Below the pieces are notes generated by a model. That model made no database searches. It was not told where the DNA came from and saw nothing but the letters and a program-made list of their open reading frames with translations. The position numbers and the translations under genes were made by a program. This document shows positions 48,128-56,971 of a stretch of 64,000 nt of DNA, one piece after another. Numbering within the stretch: position 1 is the first letter of the stretch; each line of letters begins with the position of its first letter. Source of the stretch: UBA168 sp011055275 (GTDB taxonomy: Archaea; Thermoproteota; Thermoprotei_A; Marsarchaeales; UBA168); the NCBI GenBank assembly GCA_046635845.1, contig JAQQXN010000003.1; one strand, written 5' to 3'.

Positions 48128-49624
48128 TCTCGGTCTCATCTCTGGGATCGTGAACCTGTTCCAGAAGAGCTTGTACAGGTGAAGCGCGTCCGGTAAGTCC
48201 CTGAGACCTGGGATCCACGGCAACAGGATCAGAATCAAGAAGAGCGCCGTTACTATGAGTTCGTTGTACAAAGAATGCCAGCCGGGCACGCCGTCTCCCC
48301 ATGCCTCTAGAACATCATAGGGGGCCATCCAGTAAGCCCCGATTTGCCAAGGCTCGACGTTGTACTTGATCATCCCCATGTACTTCTCGTTTATCTTGTA
48401 CTGTATCCCTTCCACATTGTGTATGAGCCCCATGTCCGTTAACAGCCTTATCTCGTAAGTCTGATCGAGACTACTGTGATCGTAGGTCTCCGACGTCAGG
48501 ATTCCGCCGTAAATCCCGTCCATGGCCAGCTTCGTGAGATCTGCTGCTACGCTCTCCATGGGGTTTGATGAGTTGATCGCTTCATCAATGGAACCGTTAT
48601 TGGCAAAGTACGAATAAGCCGCGTTTATCTGATCGACCCGTTCAGGGGCAGGCTCGCTTAAAAACCTCGAGAGCTCGTTGGTGGCTCCAGTCAAGTTGAC
48701 GTACCTTTCGTAAGGCCCAACGACGTAAACCCAAGTGGTATTAACGTAGGTCATGGGATCTGAAGAATCAGAGTAGGGGTTGACGAAACCTATGGGACTC
48801 AGCTTCATGTATGTTGCCGTCCCCGAGGTGCGATTGTACTCGAGTATCAAGGTCGAGGCGAACAGATCGGGATAGTGCTGAGACGCCCAAGTGGTATTGA
48901 GCGCGGGGACGAAGGGATTAGCCCAAAGCGGGCCCAGGCCCACTCCCAACGCCACCGCAATGACCAAGATCGCCCCTGTCCTGACGAACATCTTCTTGTG
49001 ATCCGCTTTCACCATGGAGTACTTGACGTCATTCCTATGAGGGAGGCTAATGCCTCTTTTCTCAACCAAGAGAAAGTGGACACCCAGCAGCAATACTAGC
49101 AACGCGGGCACCACCATCACGTGCCAACCGAGGACGGCGCCGAAATTCTCTGGGTTTATCCAGTAGCCAAGCAAGAGGGAGTTCCAGAAACCAGCAGCGC
49201 TTTTGTCGTTGTACTGAGCAACGACCGTGTTGTTAAGCCCCACGCCAAAGGCATAAGTTATAAGCGCAAGGACAAGCATGAGGGCGCCCACGACCCACGT
49301 GTCCTTCCTTTTCTTGAAAGCGGATGTCGAAAAGTTAACGAGCACGTGAAGGAAGAGGAGAGTTATGAGCAGCTCCGCTGCCCAAAAGTGGATTTGGCTA
49401 ACGTACATGCCGACCGTGGTGTAATTCCACCAATAGGGGCCGAATAGGAGCATTATCCCTCCCGTAAGGCCCAACAGCAAGCCGAGCGCTATTATGTAGA
49501 AGCCAAGCTGAAACCAGAAGCTGTTTCCGTAAGACGGGACGTTCTCAATGTAAAGCGATCTCGCAAAGGACGAAAGCTCCGAAACCAAGCCCTTCCAAAA
49601 AGGGCGCGACTCATCGCTTGCCAA
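48098..49624 (-). CDS. cytochrome b (bc-type quinol oxidase subunit) with a large extracytoplasmic insertion
   Basis: This is the diheme membrane subunit of a bc-type complex. Helices B and D carry heme-ligand His pairs in QIHFWAAELLITLLFLHVL (13 residues between) and GWHVMVVPALLVLLLGVHF (14 between), the spacing of b6-like and archaeal forms. After the fifth helix (about 220-235) comes a polar loop of roughly 190 residues with many N-x-S/T sites, then a last helix pair at about 450-475 and a cytoplasmic tail. No Rieske protein, cytochrome c or second b-half gene is adjacent. Start is TTG at 49624, with TTTTAAAG about 28 nt upstream. It implies respiration, likely aerobic. Confidence 0.85.
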   Translation of the reverse strand: MASDESRPFWKGLVSELSSFARSLYIENVPSYGNSFWFQLGFYIIALGLLLGLTGGIMLLFGPYWWNYTTVGMYVSQIHFWAAELLITLLFLHVLVNFSTSAFKKRKDTWVVGALMLVLALITYAFGVGLNNTVVAQYNDKSAAGFWNSLLLGYWINPENFGAVLGWHVMVVPALLVLLLGVHFLLVEKRGISLPHRNDVKYSMVKADHKKMFVRTGAILVIAVALGVGLGPLWANPFVPALNTTWASQHYPDLFASTLILEYNRTSGTATYMKLSPIGFVNPYSDSSDPMTYVNTTWVYVVGPYERYVNLTGATNELSRFLSEPAPERVDQINAAYSYFANNGSIDEAINSSNPMESVAADLTKLAMDGIYGGILTSETYDHSSLDQTYEIRLLTDMGLIHNVEGIQYKINEKYMGMIKYNVEPWQIGAYWMAPYDVLEAWGDGVPGWHSLYNELIVTALFLILILLPWIPGLRDLPDALHLYKLFWNRFTIPEMRPRSKEPVAKGG

Positions 49625-49851
49625 TATGAAAAGCTATATGACCACCGCTTTAAAACCTATCGGCAGACTCACTTCGTTAAATAATTCGCTTGAAATTTTA
49701 TTAAGTGCAATTATTTCGTGAACAAAAAATCAAGGAAATTTAAGATGTTATAAAAATCGGATTTATCAGAAAATCAATGGCTAAATCCATGGGCGGTTTT
49801 CGCATATTCAACTGTGCGAAAAGGCTCACCTTCAATTAAAACCGCGGTCAA

Positions 49852-50535
49852 TCAGGCCAAGTCCGCAGGAAACTTATCCAAGACGTCGCGGTGCCTTTCG
49901 TAGTATTCCTGCTGCCACTCCTTGAACTTCCTCCTCTTCTCCTCTTCGTGCTTCTGCCTTTCCTTCTCGTAATCTTCTCTGACCTTCTTCCACTTCTCGG
50001 CATCATATCCGTAGGGAGGCCTATCCCTGATCTTAGGAGGGTTAAACGCATAGGAGTAAAACTCGCGGTAGTAATCGTAATCGTGCTCCTCGACACTGAG
50101 TGGCTCTATCCCTTCCGCGTGAAGCTTTGCGACTATGGCATCGAGATCGGTCTTGGGCCTCAGGTTCTTGGCGCCTTTGGGGTTATATATGACGGTTATC
50201 TTTCCCGTTACGTAGTTCACGCTGGCCTTTATTATGGCATCATCGGTCATGAGCTTGTACTGGAGCATGGCCGCCCTTCCCTGATCTCCCAGATCCGCCC
50301 TCTTCACGGCTACAACTGCCTCTCTAACGATCCTGTATGGTACGTGATACTTCTTGCCAAGCTCCTCAATCAGCTCATCCTCGTAGGAAGCTCCGGCCTC
50401 AGAAAAGGAAAGGGTCTCCTTGTGCTTTCCGATGGCGCGCGCGTTTATCCTAATTCCCACCTTTGACGTCTCTTCCACGCCCTCGCCGGTCGCATCCGCC
50501 TGCTTCTTCTTCTCCGAGTCCTGGACTTCTGACAC
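49852..50535 (-). CDS. conserved protein downstream of the Tes-like gene
   Basis: I recognise no named family. An acidic, probably disordered N-terminus (1-35) precedes an alpha/beta domain at about 70-145 (MTDDAIIKASVNYVTGKITVIYNPKGAKN), reminiscent of a heavy-metal-associated ferredoxin-like fold but without CxxC. The C-terminal third is a charged helix (YEKERQKHEEEKRRKFKEW). No signal or TM. GTG start with AGAGGTGA 7 nt upstream. It lies 6 bp after the Tes-like stop codon, so the two are co-transcribed. An accessory role in tetraether formation, for instance binding the lipid substrate or delivering electrons, is inferred from linkage only. Confidence 0.65.
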   Translation of the reverse strand: MSEVQDSEKKKQADATGEGVEETSKVGIRINARAIGKHKETLSFSEAGASYEDELIEELGKKYHVPYRIVREAVVAVKRADLGDQGRAAMLQYKLMTDDAIIKASVNYVTGKITVIYNPKGAKNLRPKTDLDAIVAKLHAEGIEPLSVEEHDYDYYREFYSYAFNPPKIRDRPPYGYDAEKWKKVREDYEKERQKHEEEKRRKFKEWQQEYYERHRDVLDKFPADLA

Positions 50536-50541
50536 GTTCGG

Positions 50542-52329
50542 TCACCTCTTCACCCTTACCCCGAACTTCTCGCTGTTGGCCGTCGAGTCTACCACCGACG
50601 GAAGCTCCGGCCTCGCGAACGGCACTGGCTTTCCTCCGTTAACCGGAAGCGCGAAGTAGTCCACTATACCTCCATATACCTTCCTGTACAGCTCGCTTTC
50701 CTGGAGCTTCTTTACGTCCCTCTTGTACTTATCAGCGTCGTAACTCCAGTTCGGGTGCTGCTTCTTCCAAACATCTGCCGGTATGCTGTACTGCCTCTGT
50801 ATCTTGTCCCTGTATATCTCCGGGAAGACGTTGAAAGTGCAGAACGGAAGCACCTCGCCATCTGGCATCGCGTAATGTATGTCGCATCTCTCCACCCTGG
50901 CTATGTCGTAGTTGTACTCGTCTTGGAAGTGCATGCTGCCCAAGAAAAGGGTCCTGTGATGAATAGCGCCGAGAGAGTTGAAGTCCTTGTTCACAAGGAA
51001 GTTCGTCAGAAGCTTTAAGAAGTTAACGGACTTCGGCTGCTTCTTCTCGTCTATGAACTTCCTCACGCCAAGCAAGACCTTGGCGGCCTTGATCTTCTTG
51101 CTGATGCGGTTGTCGTCCTTTATCTCCTCATATTCCTCTTTGAGGTACTCGTTAAGGCCCAAAACGTCAATGAACTCGGGTATCGGTATTATCCTCTTGT
51201 CGTCGTCAAGTATGACGTAGGTCCCCATGCCGCACGCGAAGTGGATCGACATGTCGTACATGTAGCGGCCCGTGGCCGCCTCAAGGAACTTATCAAAAGC
51301 CCCGGTGTACGGAACGCTATACCAGTCGTCCTTGTTTATGACACCATGCGTCTGCTCTTCCAGCTCCTTTATCATGCCGGGGATCGTGATCCTCATGCTC
51401 TCCCTCGCCTTATCGGGCATCCTTCCGACCAACGAAACGGGCTGGAAGTTCACAGCCCTCACCACGTCAAGGTGGTTAAGGGCGAAGTTCACCATGGCGC
51501 CCAGCTCTTGGTCATTTATACCCCTTATGACGGTCGGCACGAAAACTATCCCCAGCTCGGCCTTCCTGGCCGCGTCCAAAATGAAGGGTATCTCCCAGTG
51601 GTTCTTGGGGTTGGCCCTCATGCTTACCCCGTCAAAGCTGAGGTAGAGCGTGTTGACGCCCGCGTACCTCAACCTCACGGCGAGGTCGGGATTCAGACCA
51701 AGGTTTATACCTGTTGTGTTCAGCTGTACCTGCTCAAAACCGGCTTCCCTGGCGGCCTTCACTATCTCGACTATCTGTGGGTGCATGGTGGGCTCGCCGC
51801 CAGTGAGCTGTATGGCGTTGGGAGGAATAGGGCGCTGCGCCCTCAGGTTCGCGAAGAGCTTCTTAAACTCGTCTAGGGTCGGCTCGTAAATGGGCTCTCC
51901 CTCCTTGGCGTAGAAGAAGCAATACCAGCAATTCAAGTGGCACCTGTTTGTGATGACCACGTTTGCAAGGGCGGTATGCGACAGGTGCCTCTGGCACAGC
52001 CCGCAGTCGAAGGGGCAGTTCGCCCCCAGCGTGTCCGGAATGTAGTTGGGGTTCTCCAGTCCCCTTCCGTTGTACTGCAACTTGCTCATCTTGTCGTAAA
52101 GATAGTAGTCCTCCCAGTACTTCTCGATAAATAGGCCATGTTCAGGGCACTCCTTCCTTATCATCACGTAATCTCCGTCCCTGTAAATCACGCCGTCTAT
52201 TATCCGCTTGCACACGGGGCATACCGTCTTCGTCCTTCCAAGCACAGGCATTTTCTCGAGCTCCTCTTTGTTCCTGTGATAAACCTCAAGGGAGGGCTCG
52301 CTTGGCCTTTCAGAACTAACTGTTTGCAT
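50542..52329 (-). CDS. tes: radical SAM tetraether lipid synthase-like protein (Tes/MJ0619 family)
   Basis: Tes joins the phytanyl chains of two archaeol lipids to make membrane-spanning GDGTs. The radical SAM cluster motif CHLNCWYC is Cys130, 134 and 137 of the ATG-started protein. Extra Cys-rich sites known from the family are present: CPVC (37-40), CPEH (61-64) and CPFDCGLCQRH (105-115), with more cysteines in the C-terminal half (HFACGMG, RCDIHYAMPDG, PFCTFN). At about 595 residues the length fits. The ATG at 52329 is used; a TTG at 52368 would add 13 residues, and TAAAATAAG lies between them. A GDGT-rich membrane fits a hot acidic habitat. The family includes other alkyl-coupling enzymes, so lipid function is likely but not certain. 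Confidence 0.85.
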   Translation of the reverse strand: MQTVSSERPSEPSLEVYHRNKEELEKMPVLGRTKTVCPVCKRIIDGVIYRDGDYVMIRKECPEHGLFIEKYWEDYYLYDKMSKLQYNGRGLENPNYIPDTLGANCPFDCGLCQRHLSHTALANVVITNRCHLNCWYCFFYAKEGEPIYEPTLDEFKKLFANLRAQRPIPPNAIQLTGGEPTMHPQIVEIVKAAREAGFEQVQLNTTGINLGLNPDLAVRLRYAGVNTLYLSFDGVSMRANPKNHWEIPFILDAARKAELGIVFVPTVIRGINDQELGAMVNFALNHLDVVRAVNFQPVSLVGRMPDKARESMRITIPGMIKELEEQTHGVINKDDWYSVPYTGAFDKFLEAATGRYMYDMSIHFACGMGTYVILDDDKRIIPIPEFIDVLGLNEYLKEEYEEIKDDNRISKKIKAAKVLLGVRKFIDEKKQPKSVNFLKLLTNFLVNKDFNSLGAIHHRTLFLGSMHFQDEYNYDIARVERCDIHYAMPDGEVLPFCTFNVFPEIYRDKIQRQYSIPADVWKKQHPNWSYDADKYKRDVKKLQESELYRKVYGGIVDYFALPVNGGKPVPFARPELPSVVDSTANSEKFGVRVKR

Positions 52330-52385
52330 AAGCTTCTCATGCCTGCTTATTTTAGGGTATTTGCCCAATAACCTTCTTATTTGTG

Positions 52386-53876
52386 TTAAGGCTTACTTTG
52401 CTCACTTTGCGACCAACGAAAGCCATACCTCATCGCCTTCGCGAGGAATAGGTACGTACCTCCTCCAGCAAATAAAGCCATGTACCATCCAAAATCGCTC
52501 AAGGGGCCAAATCCCAACAGCGCTCCGGATACCGGTATAGCGGCGCCTAGAGCCGTCGCCACCAAAGCCATAGCATTTATCCCGTTGTTATACCAGTAAG
52601 CCCCGCCCCTCAAGAAGAGGTCAGCCAGGGAGATCTTTCTCTTCCTTATTATCCAGTAATCAACCATCATCACGCCGGCCACGGAACCCAATGCGCTCCC
52701 GAGAACGTTTAGCGCGTTCAATATGTTTGTGGCGCTTGTGTACCAGTACCACGGGGCGAACGCCACGCCCACCAATGACGCCAGCACCGATGCCTTCCTC
52801 CAATTGAGCTTTGGGAAGAAGGAAAGCACGTCGTAAACTGGGGAGACGAGGTTTGCGGCAACGTTAACCCCGACGGTGGCCGCTATGAGCGTCACCCCTA
52901 TGGCAGCTGAAATCAACTTGTTAGCCGACAAGAGGTACATTATGTTCACAGGATTAACGTAGGTTATGGCCTCTGAGGAGGGGATGTGAAACACGTATAT
53001 CAGCGACGATATGGTTCCAGCCGCTACGAAAGAAAAGGCCACGAAGATCACGGGAAAGCCTATGGCTTGGCCTATTAACTGATCACGCTGTGACTTGGCA
53101 AACCGCGTGAAGTCCATTATGTTAAGTACCAGCGTCGAGTAGGCGCCGGCCAAAGAGGCTACCGCCAAGGCCATGGAGTAGGGACTAGCGCTGGGATGCG
53201 CCAAAGAAGACACGTAAGTTAGCGCCTGAAGCCCATGCGCTAGGTAAAGGCCATATGCCATCATGCCCACGAAGGACGCCAATATGACGGGTCCCAACAC
53301 CAGCTCGAAGTACTTAACCTCCTTCATTCCCCTGAACAGGGCAAGCAAGTTGACCAGCCAGAAGGCCGCAAAGGAAATGGCCATGTTCAGGGGCATTCCG
53401 ATCACGTTTTGAGTTAACGAAGACCACCACGGAAAGTAAAGTCCCATAACCGAGCTGATAAGCGTGGCACCGACGTAAGTCTGTATCGCGAAAAAGAAGA
53501 GGGCCGAAAATGCCCTCAACACTATGGGTATGTATGATCCCCTAATGCCGTATGAGGCCCTTATGCTCGTGGGAAAGGGTATACCCCACTTGGCTCCCAT
53601 GTGGCCGTTGAGGTACATGGCCACGAGTTCCGTTCCATAGGCCAAAGCGGTGATCACGAGGGCAAGGATGGGGCCAAATTCGAAGGTAAGCAGCCCTGCT
53701 ATCTCGAACTGCACCACGTTGTGGACCATGCCAGCCCATACGGTCGTAAAGCTAACCCAACTCCAGTCCCTCGACCTCTTTGGAACGGGAGCTAGGTTGT
53801 CGTTGAAGTACCGCTGATCTACGTTAGCCCTTCCTTGGCCGTAATCATCGAGATCCAAAGCGACTTCTTCCTTCAT
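52386..53876 (-). CDS. NCS1-family nucleobase/allantoin/thiamine transporter
   Basis: This is a purine/cytosine permease-type (NCS1) sodium- or proton-coupled transporter with about 12 membrane segments in 496 residues. Family features are the N-terminal WSWVSFTTVWAGMVHN segment, YGTELVAMYLNGHMGAKWGIPFPTSIRASYGIRG (TM2 to TM3 loop with the GIPFP motif) and the conserved GVNVAANLVSP stretch in TM8. It imports a pyrimidine, purine, hydantoin or thiamine precursor. It is divergent from the dihydrolipoamide dehydrogenase gene across an 82-bp region that carries a 10-bp inverted repeat. Confidence 0.88.
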   Translation of the reverse strand: MKEEVALDLDDYGQGRANVDQRYFNDNLAPVPKRSRDWSWVSFTTVWAGMVHNVVQFEIAGLLTFEFGPILALVITALAYGTELVAMYLNGHMGAKWGIPFPTSIRASYGIRGSYIPIVLRAFSALFFFAIQTYVGATLISSVMGLYFPWWSSLTQNVIGMPLNMAISFAAFWLVNLLALFRGMKEVKYFELVLGPVILASFVGMMAYGLYLAHGLQALTYVSSLAHPSASPYSMALAVASLAGAYSTLVLNIMDFTRFAKSQRDQLIGQAIGFPVIFVAFSFVAAGTISSLIYVFHIPSSEAITYVNPVNIMYLLSANKLISAAIGVTLIAATVGVNVAANLVSPVYDVLSFFPKLNWRKASVLASLVGVAFAPWYWYTSATNILNALNVLGSALGSVAGVMMVDYWIIRKRKISLADLFLRGGAYWYNNGINAMALVATALGAAIPVSGALLGFGPLSDFGWYMALFAGGGTYLFLAKAMRYGFRWSQSEQSKP

Positions 53877-53879
53877 AAC

Positions 53880-53943
53880 GGCGTTATTACATAGCTTTTA
53901 AGGCATTGGCATGTGCAAGCACAGCAATACACTTAATAACGCC
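53880..53943. promoter_or_regulatory. divergent promoter region with 10-bp inverted repeat
   Basis: GGCGTTATTA (53880-53889) and TAATAACGCC (53934-53943) are perfect inverted copies. CTTTTAAG at 53895-53902 is the TATA box of the transporter gene. ACTTAATAAC at 53931-53940 is the TATA element of the dehydrogenase gene and overlaps the right arm; the left arm covers the transporter transcription start. A single regulator could bind both arms and control the two genes together. Confidence 0.55.
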
Positions 53944-53958
53944 ATAATAAAGGCACGT

Positions 53959-55296
53959 ATGTACGATGTTGTTTACTTGGGCGGAGGACCAGGAGGCTAC
54001 GTGGGCGCGGTGACCAGCGCGTCTTTGGGAAAGAGGGTGGCTGTGGTGGAGAGGAAGAAGATCGGTGGGACGTGCGTTAACGTGGGCTGCATTCCCGCAG
54101 ACGCGGCGCTTTCCAACGTGTCGCTTTCGCATTACTCCGGCAACGGTGGCTTCGCGTCGCCCATAAAGGTAGACTTCGCGCTCAACATAAAGAGGGCAAA
54201 GGAGATCTCCGAAAAGACCGCGGAGCTTGCGCAGTCAGTGCTGGACTCGCTGGGAGTTGATGTGATTTCGGGGAACGGTTCGGTTAAGAGCGGCGGGGTC
54301 AAGGTTAATGGGCAAGAACTAGAGGCAAGCTCGGTCGTCATAGCCACTGGCGCACGCCACAACCTAGCCCCCTTGAAGGGCGTAGACCCATCGAGGATAC
54401 TCACCGTTGACAAGTTCTGGGAGCTGGAAGACGTCCCTCAAAGCGTCGTGGTCTACCAGGGAGGAGCTCCCTCCATACGCGGGCTCGAGATAGGGCAGTT
54501 GCTGGCATCCTCAGGGGCTGAAGTAATCGTGGTTGACGAAAACGATTCCCTATTTCCGCAGTTCGATCAAGAGCTCACGGGCGCATTAAGGCAAGCGCTG
54601 GAAAGCAATGGCCTAAAGTTCGACATGGGCGCAAAGGTCAAAGGCCTATCTGAAAATTCCATAAGTTATGAGGTTGAGAGTGCGGAAAAGCGGGTCGAGT
54701 TCGACGCCATAGTGCCGTCTCATGCCTGGCTTCCAAACACCGAAGGACTGGGACTGGATGGTCTGGGAGTAAAGACCAAGAACGGATTTGTGACCGTTGA
54801 TGACCACTGCAGGACGAACTTGCCCTGGCTTTACGCGATAGGTGAGGCCGCCTCGTACAAGGGTGCCACCAGAGCGATGTACATGGGCAAGGCAGCTGCC
54901 CTTAACGCGGCGGGAATTGATTTCCCGGTTAACCACCAGCTACTTCCGTCAGGCCTCTACACCGTGCCCCAGTTCGCTGAAGTAGGACTCACCGAAAAGG
55001 CAGCGGTCGCTTCCGGCATCGATTACGTTGTTGGCACCTCGAACCTTGGCTATAACGAAAAGGCCATGGCCTTGGGTGCGACCGAAGGAATGGTCAAGCT
55101 CATATTTGACAAGAAGGGGAAGATCCTCGGAGGAGGACTCGTGGGATACGACGCTGAGGAGCTCATAAGCCACTTAGCGCTCGCGATAAAGCTCGGAGCC
55201 ACGGCAAGGGACCTCGCTTACTCGGGATACGAGCACGCGACCGTGTCCGAAGCCATAGCAGACGCGTCCTCCAGGGCCCTTCTCAGCCTATCCTGA
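53959..55296 (+). CDS. lpd: dihydrolipoamide dehydrogenase-like flavoprotein
   Basis: This is a class I pyridine nucleotide-disulfide oxidoreductase. The FAD motif is LGGGPGGYVGAVTSA (about 6-20), the redox-active pair is GGTCVNVGC and the C-terminal active-site His-Glu is YEHATVSEA. The second Rossmann fold reads VVVYQGGAPSIRGLEIGQ, so the usual G-G-G-x-I-G motif is interrupted and the NAD site is atypical. 445 residues, complete. No E1, E2 or glycine-cleavage gene is next to it. Start is the ATG at 53959, with a TATA box 23 nt upstream. It may serve lipoamide or another disulfide substrate. Confidence 0.88.
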   Translation: MYDVVYLGGGPGGYVGAVTSASLGKRVAVVERKKIGGTCVNVGCIPADAALSNVSLSHYSGNGGFASPIKVDFALNIKRAKEISEKTAELAQSVLDSLGVDVISGNGSVKSGGVKVNGQELEASSVVIATGARHNLAPLKGVDPSRILTVDKFWELEDVPQSVVVYQGGAPSIRGLEIGQLLASSGAEVIVVDENDSLFPQFDQELTGALRQALESNGLKFDMGAKVKGLSENSISYEVESAEKRVEFDAIVPSHAWLPNTEGLGLDGLGVKTKNGFVTVDDHCRTNLPWLYAIGEAASYKGATRAMYMGKAAALNAAGIDFPVNHQLLPSGLYTVPQFAEVGLTEKAAVASGIDYVVGTSNLGYNEKAMALGATEGMVKLIFDKKGKILGGGLVGYDAEELISHLALAIKLGATARDLAYSGYEHATVSEAIADASSRALLSLS

Positions 55297-55318
55297 CAGG
55301 GATTTTTCGCGCGTCTCC

Positions 55319-56071
55319 TTACTCATCAACCCATTTCATGAACTTTATGGCAAGCGTTGGATAAATAACCAGCTGAACGAGCACCGCGATCAATGAGAGA
55401 GGCGAGGCAGGTTGCAATCCGAGATACCACTGAGATAGAGCCGATATAGGAGTGGACGGAGATACGAGGAGAACGTAGAAGGCGTACTTGGGAAGATCGC
55501 CGTATGGGTAGTAAAGCGGAGGCAGAAGCGTCAAAAGCACGGACAAAAGACTTGATATTCCCCAGACGTTCCTCATGTGCCTTACGTGGCTAGCGATGAG
55601 CATTGCCATGGATGTCGACGACACGGAAAGCACAACCACCATGATCACGAGTATCCCGAAACCAGCCAAGTCATAAATGTGAAGTAACGCACCTAAGACC
55701 GCGTAAAGGATAAGACCGGGCAAGGAGTAAACTAAGTTACTCAGCATAAGTGCCGTTGCGTAGTCCATTGCCCTTACCCTTGAGGCCACTAACAAGTCCT
55801 GTATCTTAAGCTCCCTTCTCAAAAACACGAAATCCCCAACCGACGTCAAGGAGTTGCCAGAAACTATGCCCAATATGCCTCCCAGCACCCCGAATGCGAG
55901 ATAAGCGCCGTGAGATATCACATATATGAAGAAGAGGAGCGACAGAGGAAGGCTGAGATATGACAACACGAAGAAAGGTCCCCTCTTCATGCCTGAGTAG
56001 CCGTAAAACCACGTGAAGGCCGCCACGAAACGCAGCCTTTGCCCTAGCTCGCTCGTCATCTGACTCTCCAT
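55319..56071 (-). CDS. ABC-2 type transporter permease
   Basis: About six membrane segments in 250 residues, typical of ABC-2 exporter permeases (the GSLTSVGDFVFLRRELKIQ part is a cytoplasmic coupling region). The gene overlaps the 3' end of the ATPase gene by 16 bp, so the two form one transporter. Substrate class is unknown: lipids, drugs or polysaccharides are possible. Convergent with the dehydrogenase gene, with a 22-bp gap. Confidence 0.8.
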   Translation of the reverse strand: MESQMTSELGQRLRFVAAFTWFYGYSGMKRGPFFVLSYLSLPLSLLFFIYVISHGAYLAFGVLGGILGIVSGNSLTSVGDFVFLRRELKIQDLLVASRVRAMDYATALMLSNLVYSLPGLILYAVLGALLHIYDLAGFGILVIMVVVLSVSSTSMAMLIASHVRHMRNVWGISSLLSVLLTLLPPLYYPYGDLPKYAFYVLLVSPSTPISALSQWYLGLQPASPLSLIAVLVQLVIYPTLAIKFMKWVDE

Positions 56072-56925
56072 TTCGCTCGCCCTCCTTTGGTGCCCGTATC
56101 CTCTGGCATCGCATCTTCTGGCGCCGCACCCATGGTTATCATGACGTCTTCAAGCCCCACTGGCCTTATTACTGCCCGCCCCACGAACTCTGATGCCCTG
56201 CTCTCATCCACGTATGAAATGTTAATGCCGCCAATCCTTATGTCGCCAACTCCCTCGACCCTCACCTTTCCCTTCAGCGGTCTCAACAACTCATCAGCCG
56301 TTCCCTTTACCACAAGTCTCCCTTTGTCCACAAGGAGTATCTCATCGCTGAGAGCTGCGGCCTCTTCCATGTAGTGCGTGGTAAGGATTATCTGCGAATC
56401 TAGCGACCTTATGGCCTGCCAAACCGAAAGCCTTGATATGGGATCAAGACCAACCGTCGGCTCATCCAAAAATATTACCTCAGCATTGGAGGCAAGCGCC
56501 ATGGCCACGAACACCTTCCTCTTCATACCACCCGAGAGCTCGTCCGTTGGACGATCCATGAAGTCACCGAGGTCCAGCTCCTTTAGCGCCTTCCTCGCTG
56601 CAGCCGATGCCTCCGAGAAGGAGAAGCCCCTGGCCACTAAGTACATGAAGACGTGCTCGTAGGGGCTGGCCATCCCAGCGGTCTGGGCTTCCTGGGGAAT
56701 ACTGCACACGAGCTCCCTGACCTTCCTCGCCTCCGATATCACGTCGTACCCGTTTATTGAAGCGCTTCCCTTGGTTGGCTTCAGCTGCGTGGACAATATC
56801 CTCAAGAGCGTGGTTTTTCCCGCCCCGTTCCTGCCTAGTACAGTCGCGCGCCTCGACCCGATTGTTCCCGTGAAGTCTCTGAGAGCGACTTGCCCGTTGC
56901 CGTAAACTTTGGTTATCGAACTCAT
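56056..56925 (-). CDS. ABC transporter ATP-binding protein (exporter type)
   Basis: The nucleotide-binding domain shows Walker A GRNGAGKTT, Q-loop CSIPQEAQ, signature LSGGMKRK, Walker B VIFLDEPT and the H-loop LTTHYMEE in order. A C-terminal extension after the core (about residues 210-289) is poorly conserved, as in ABC-2-linked ATPases. ATG start. It is 46 bp downstream of the DedA-like gene, which in turn follows glmS by 21 bp, so the four genes could be one transcript. Confidence 0.93.
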   Translation of the reverse strand: MSSITKVYGNGQVALRDFTGTIGSRRATVLGRNGAGKTTLLRILSTQLKPTKGSASINGYDVISEARKVRELVCSIPQEAQTAGMASPYEHVFMYLVARGFSFSEASAAARKALKELDLGDFMDRPTDELSGGMKRKVFVAMALASNAEVIFLDEPTVGLDPISRLSVWQAIRSLDSQIILTTHYMEEAAALSDEILLVDKGRLVVKGTADELLRPLKGKVRVEGVGDIRIGGINISYVDESRASEFVGRAVIRPVGLEDVMITMGAAPEDAMPEDTGTKGGRAKWRVR

Positions 56926-56971
56926 CTCTATCGTGGTGGCTTACCTCCAGCTGAGATTTTTATCAGCTGGA

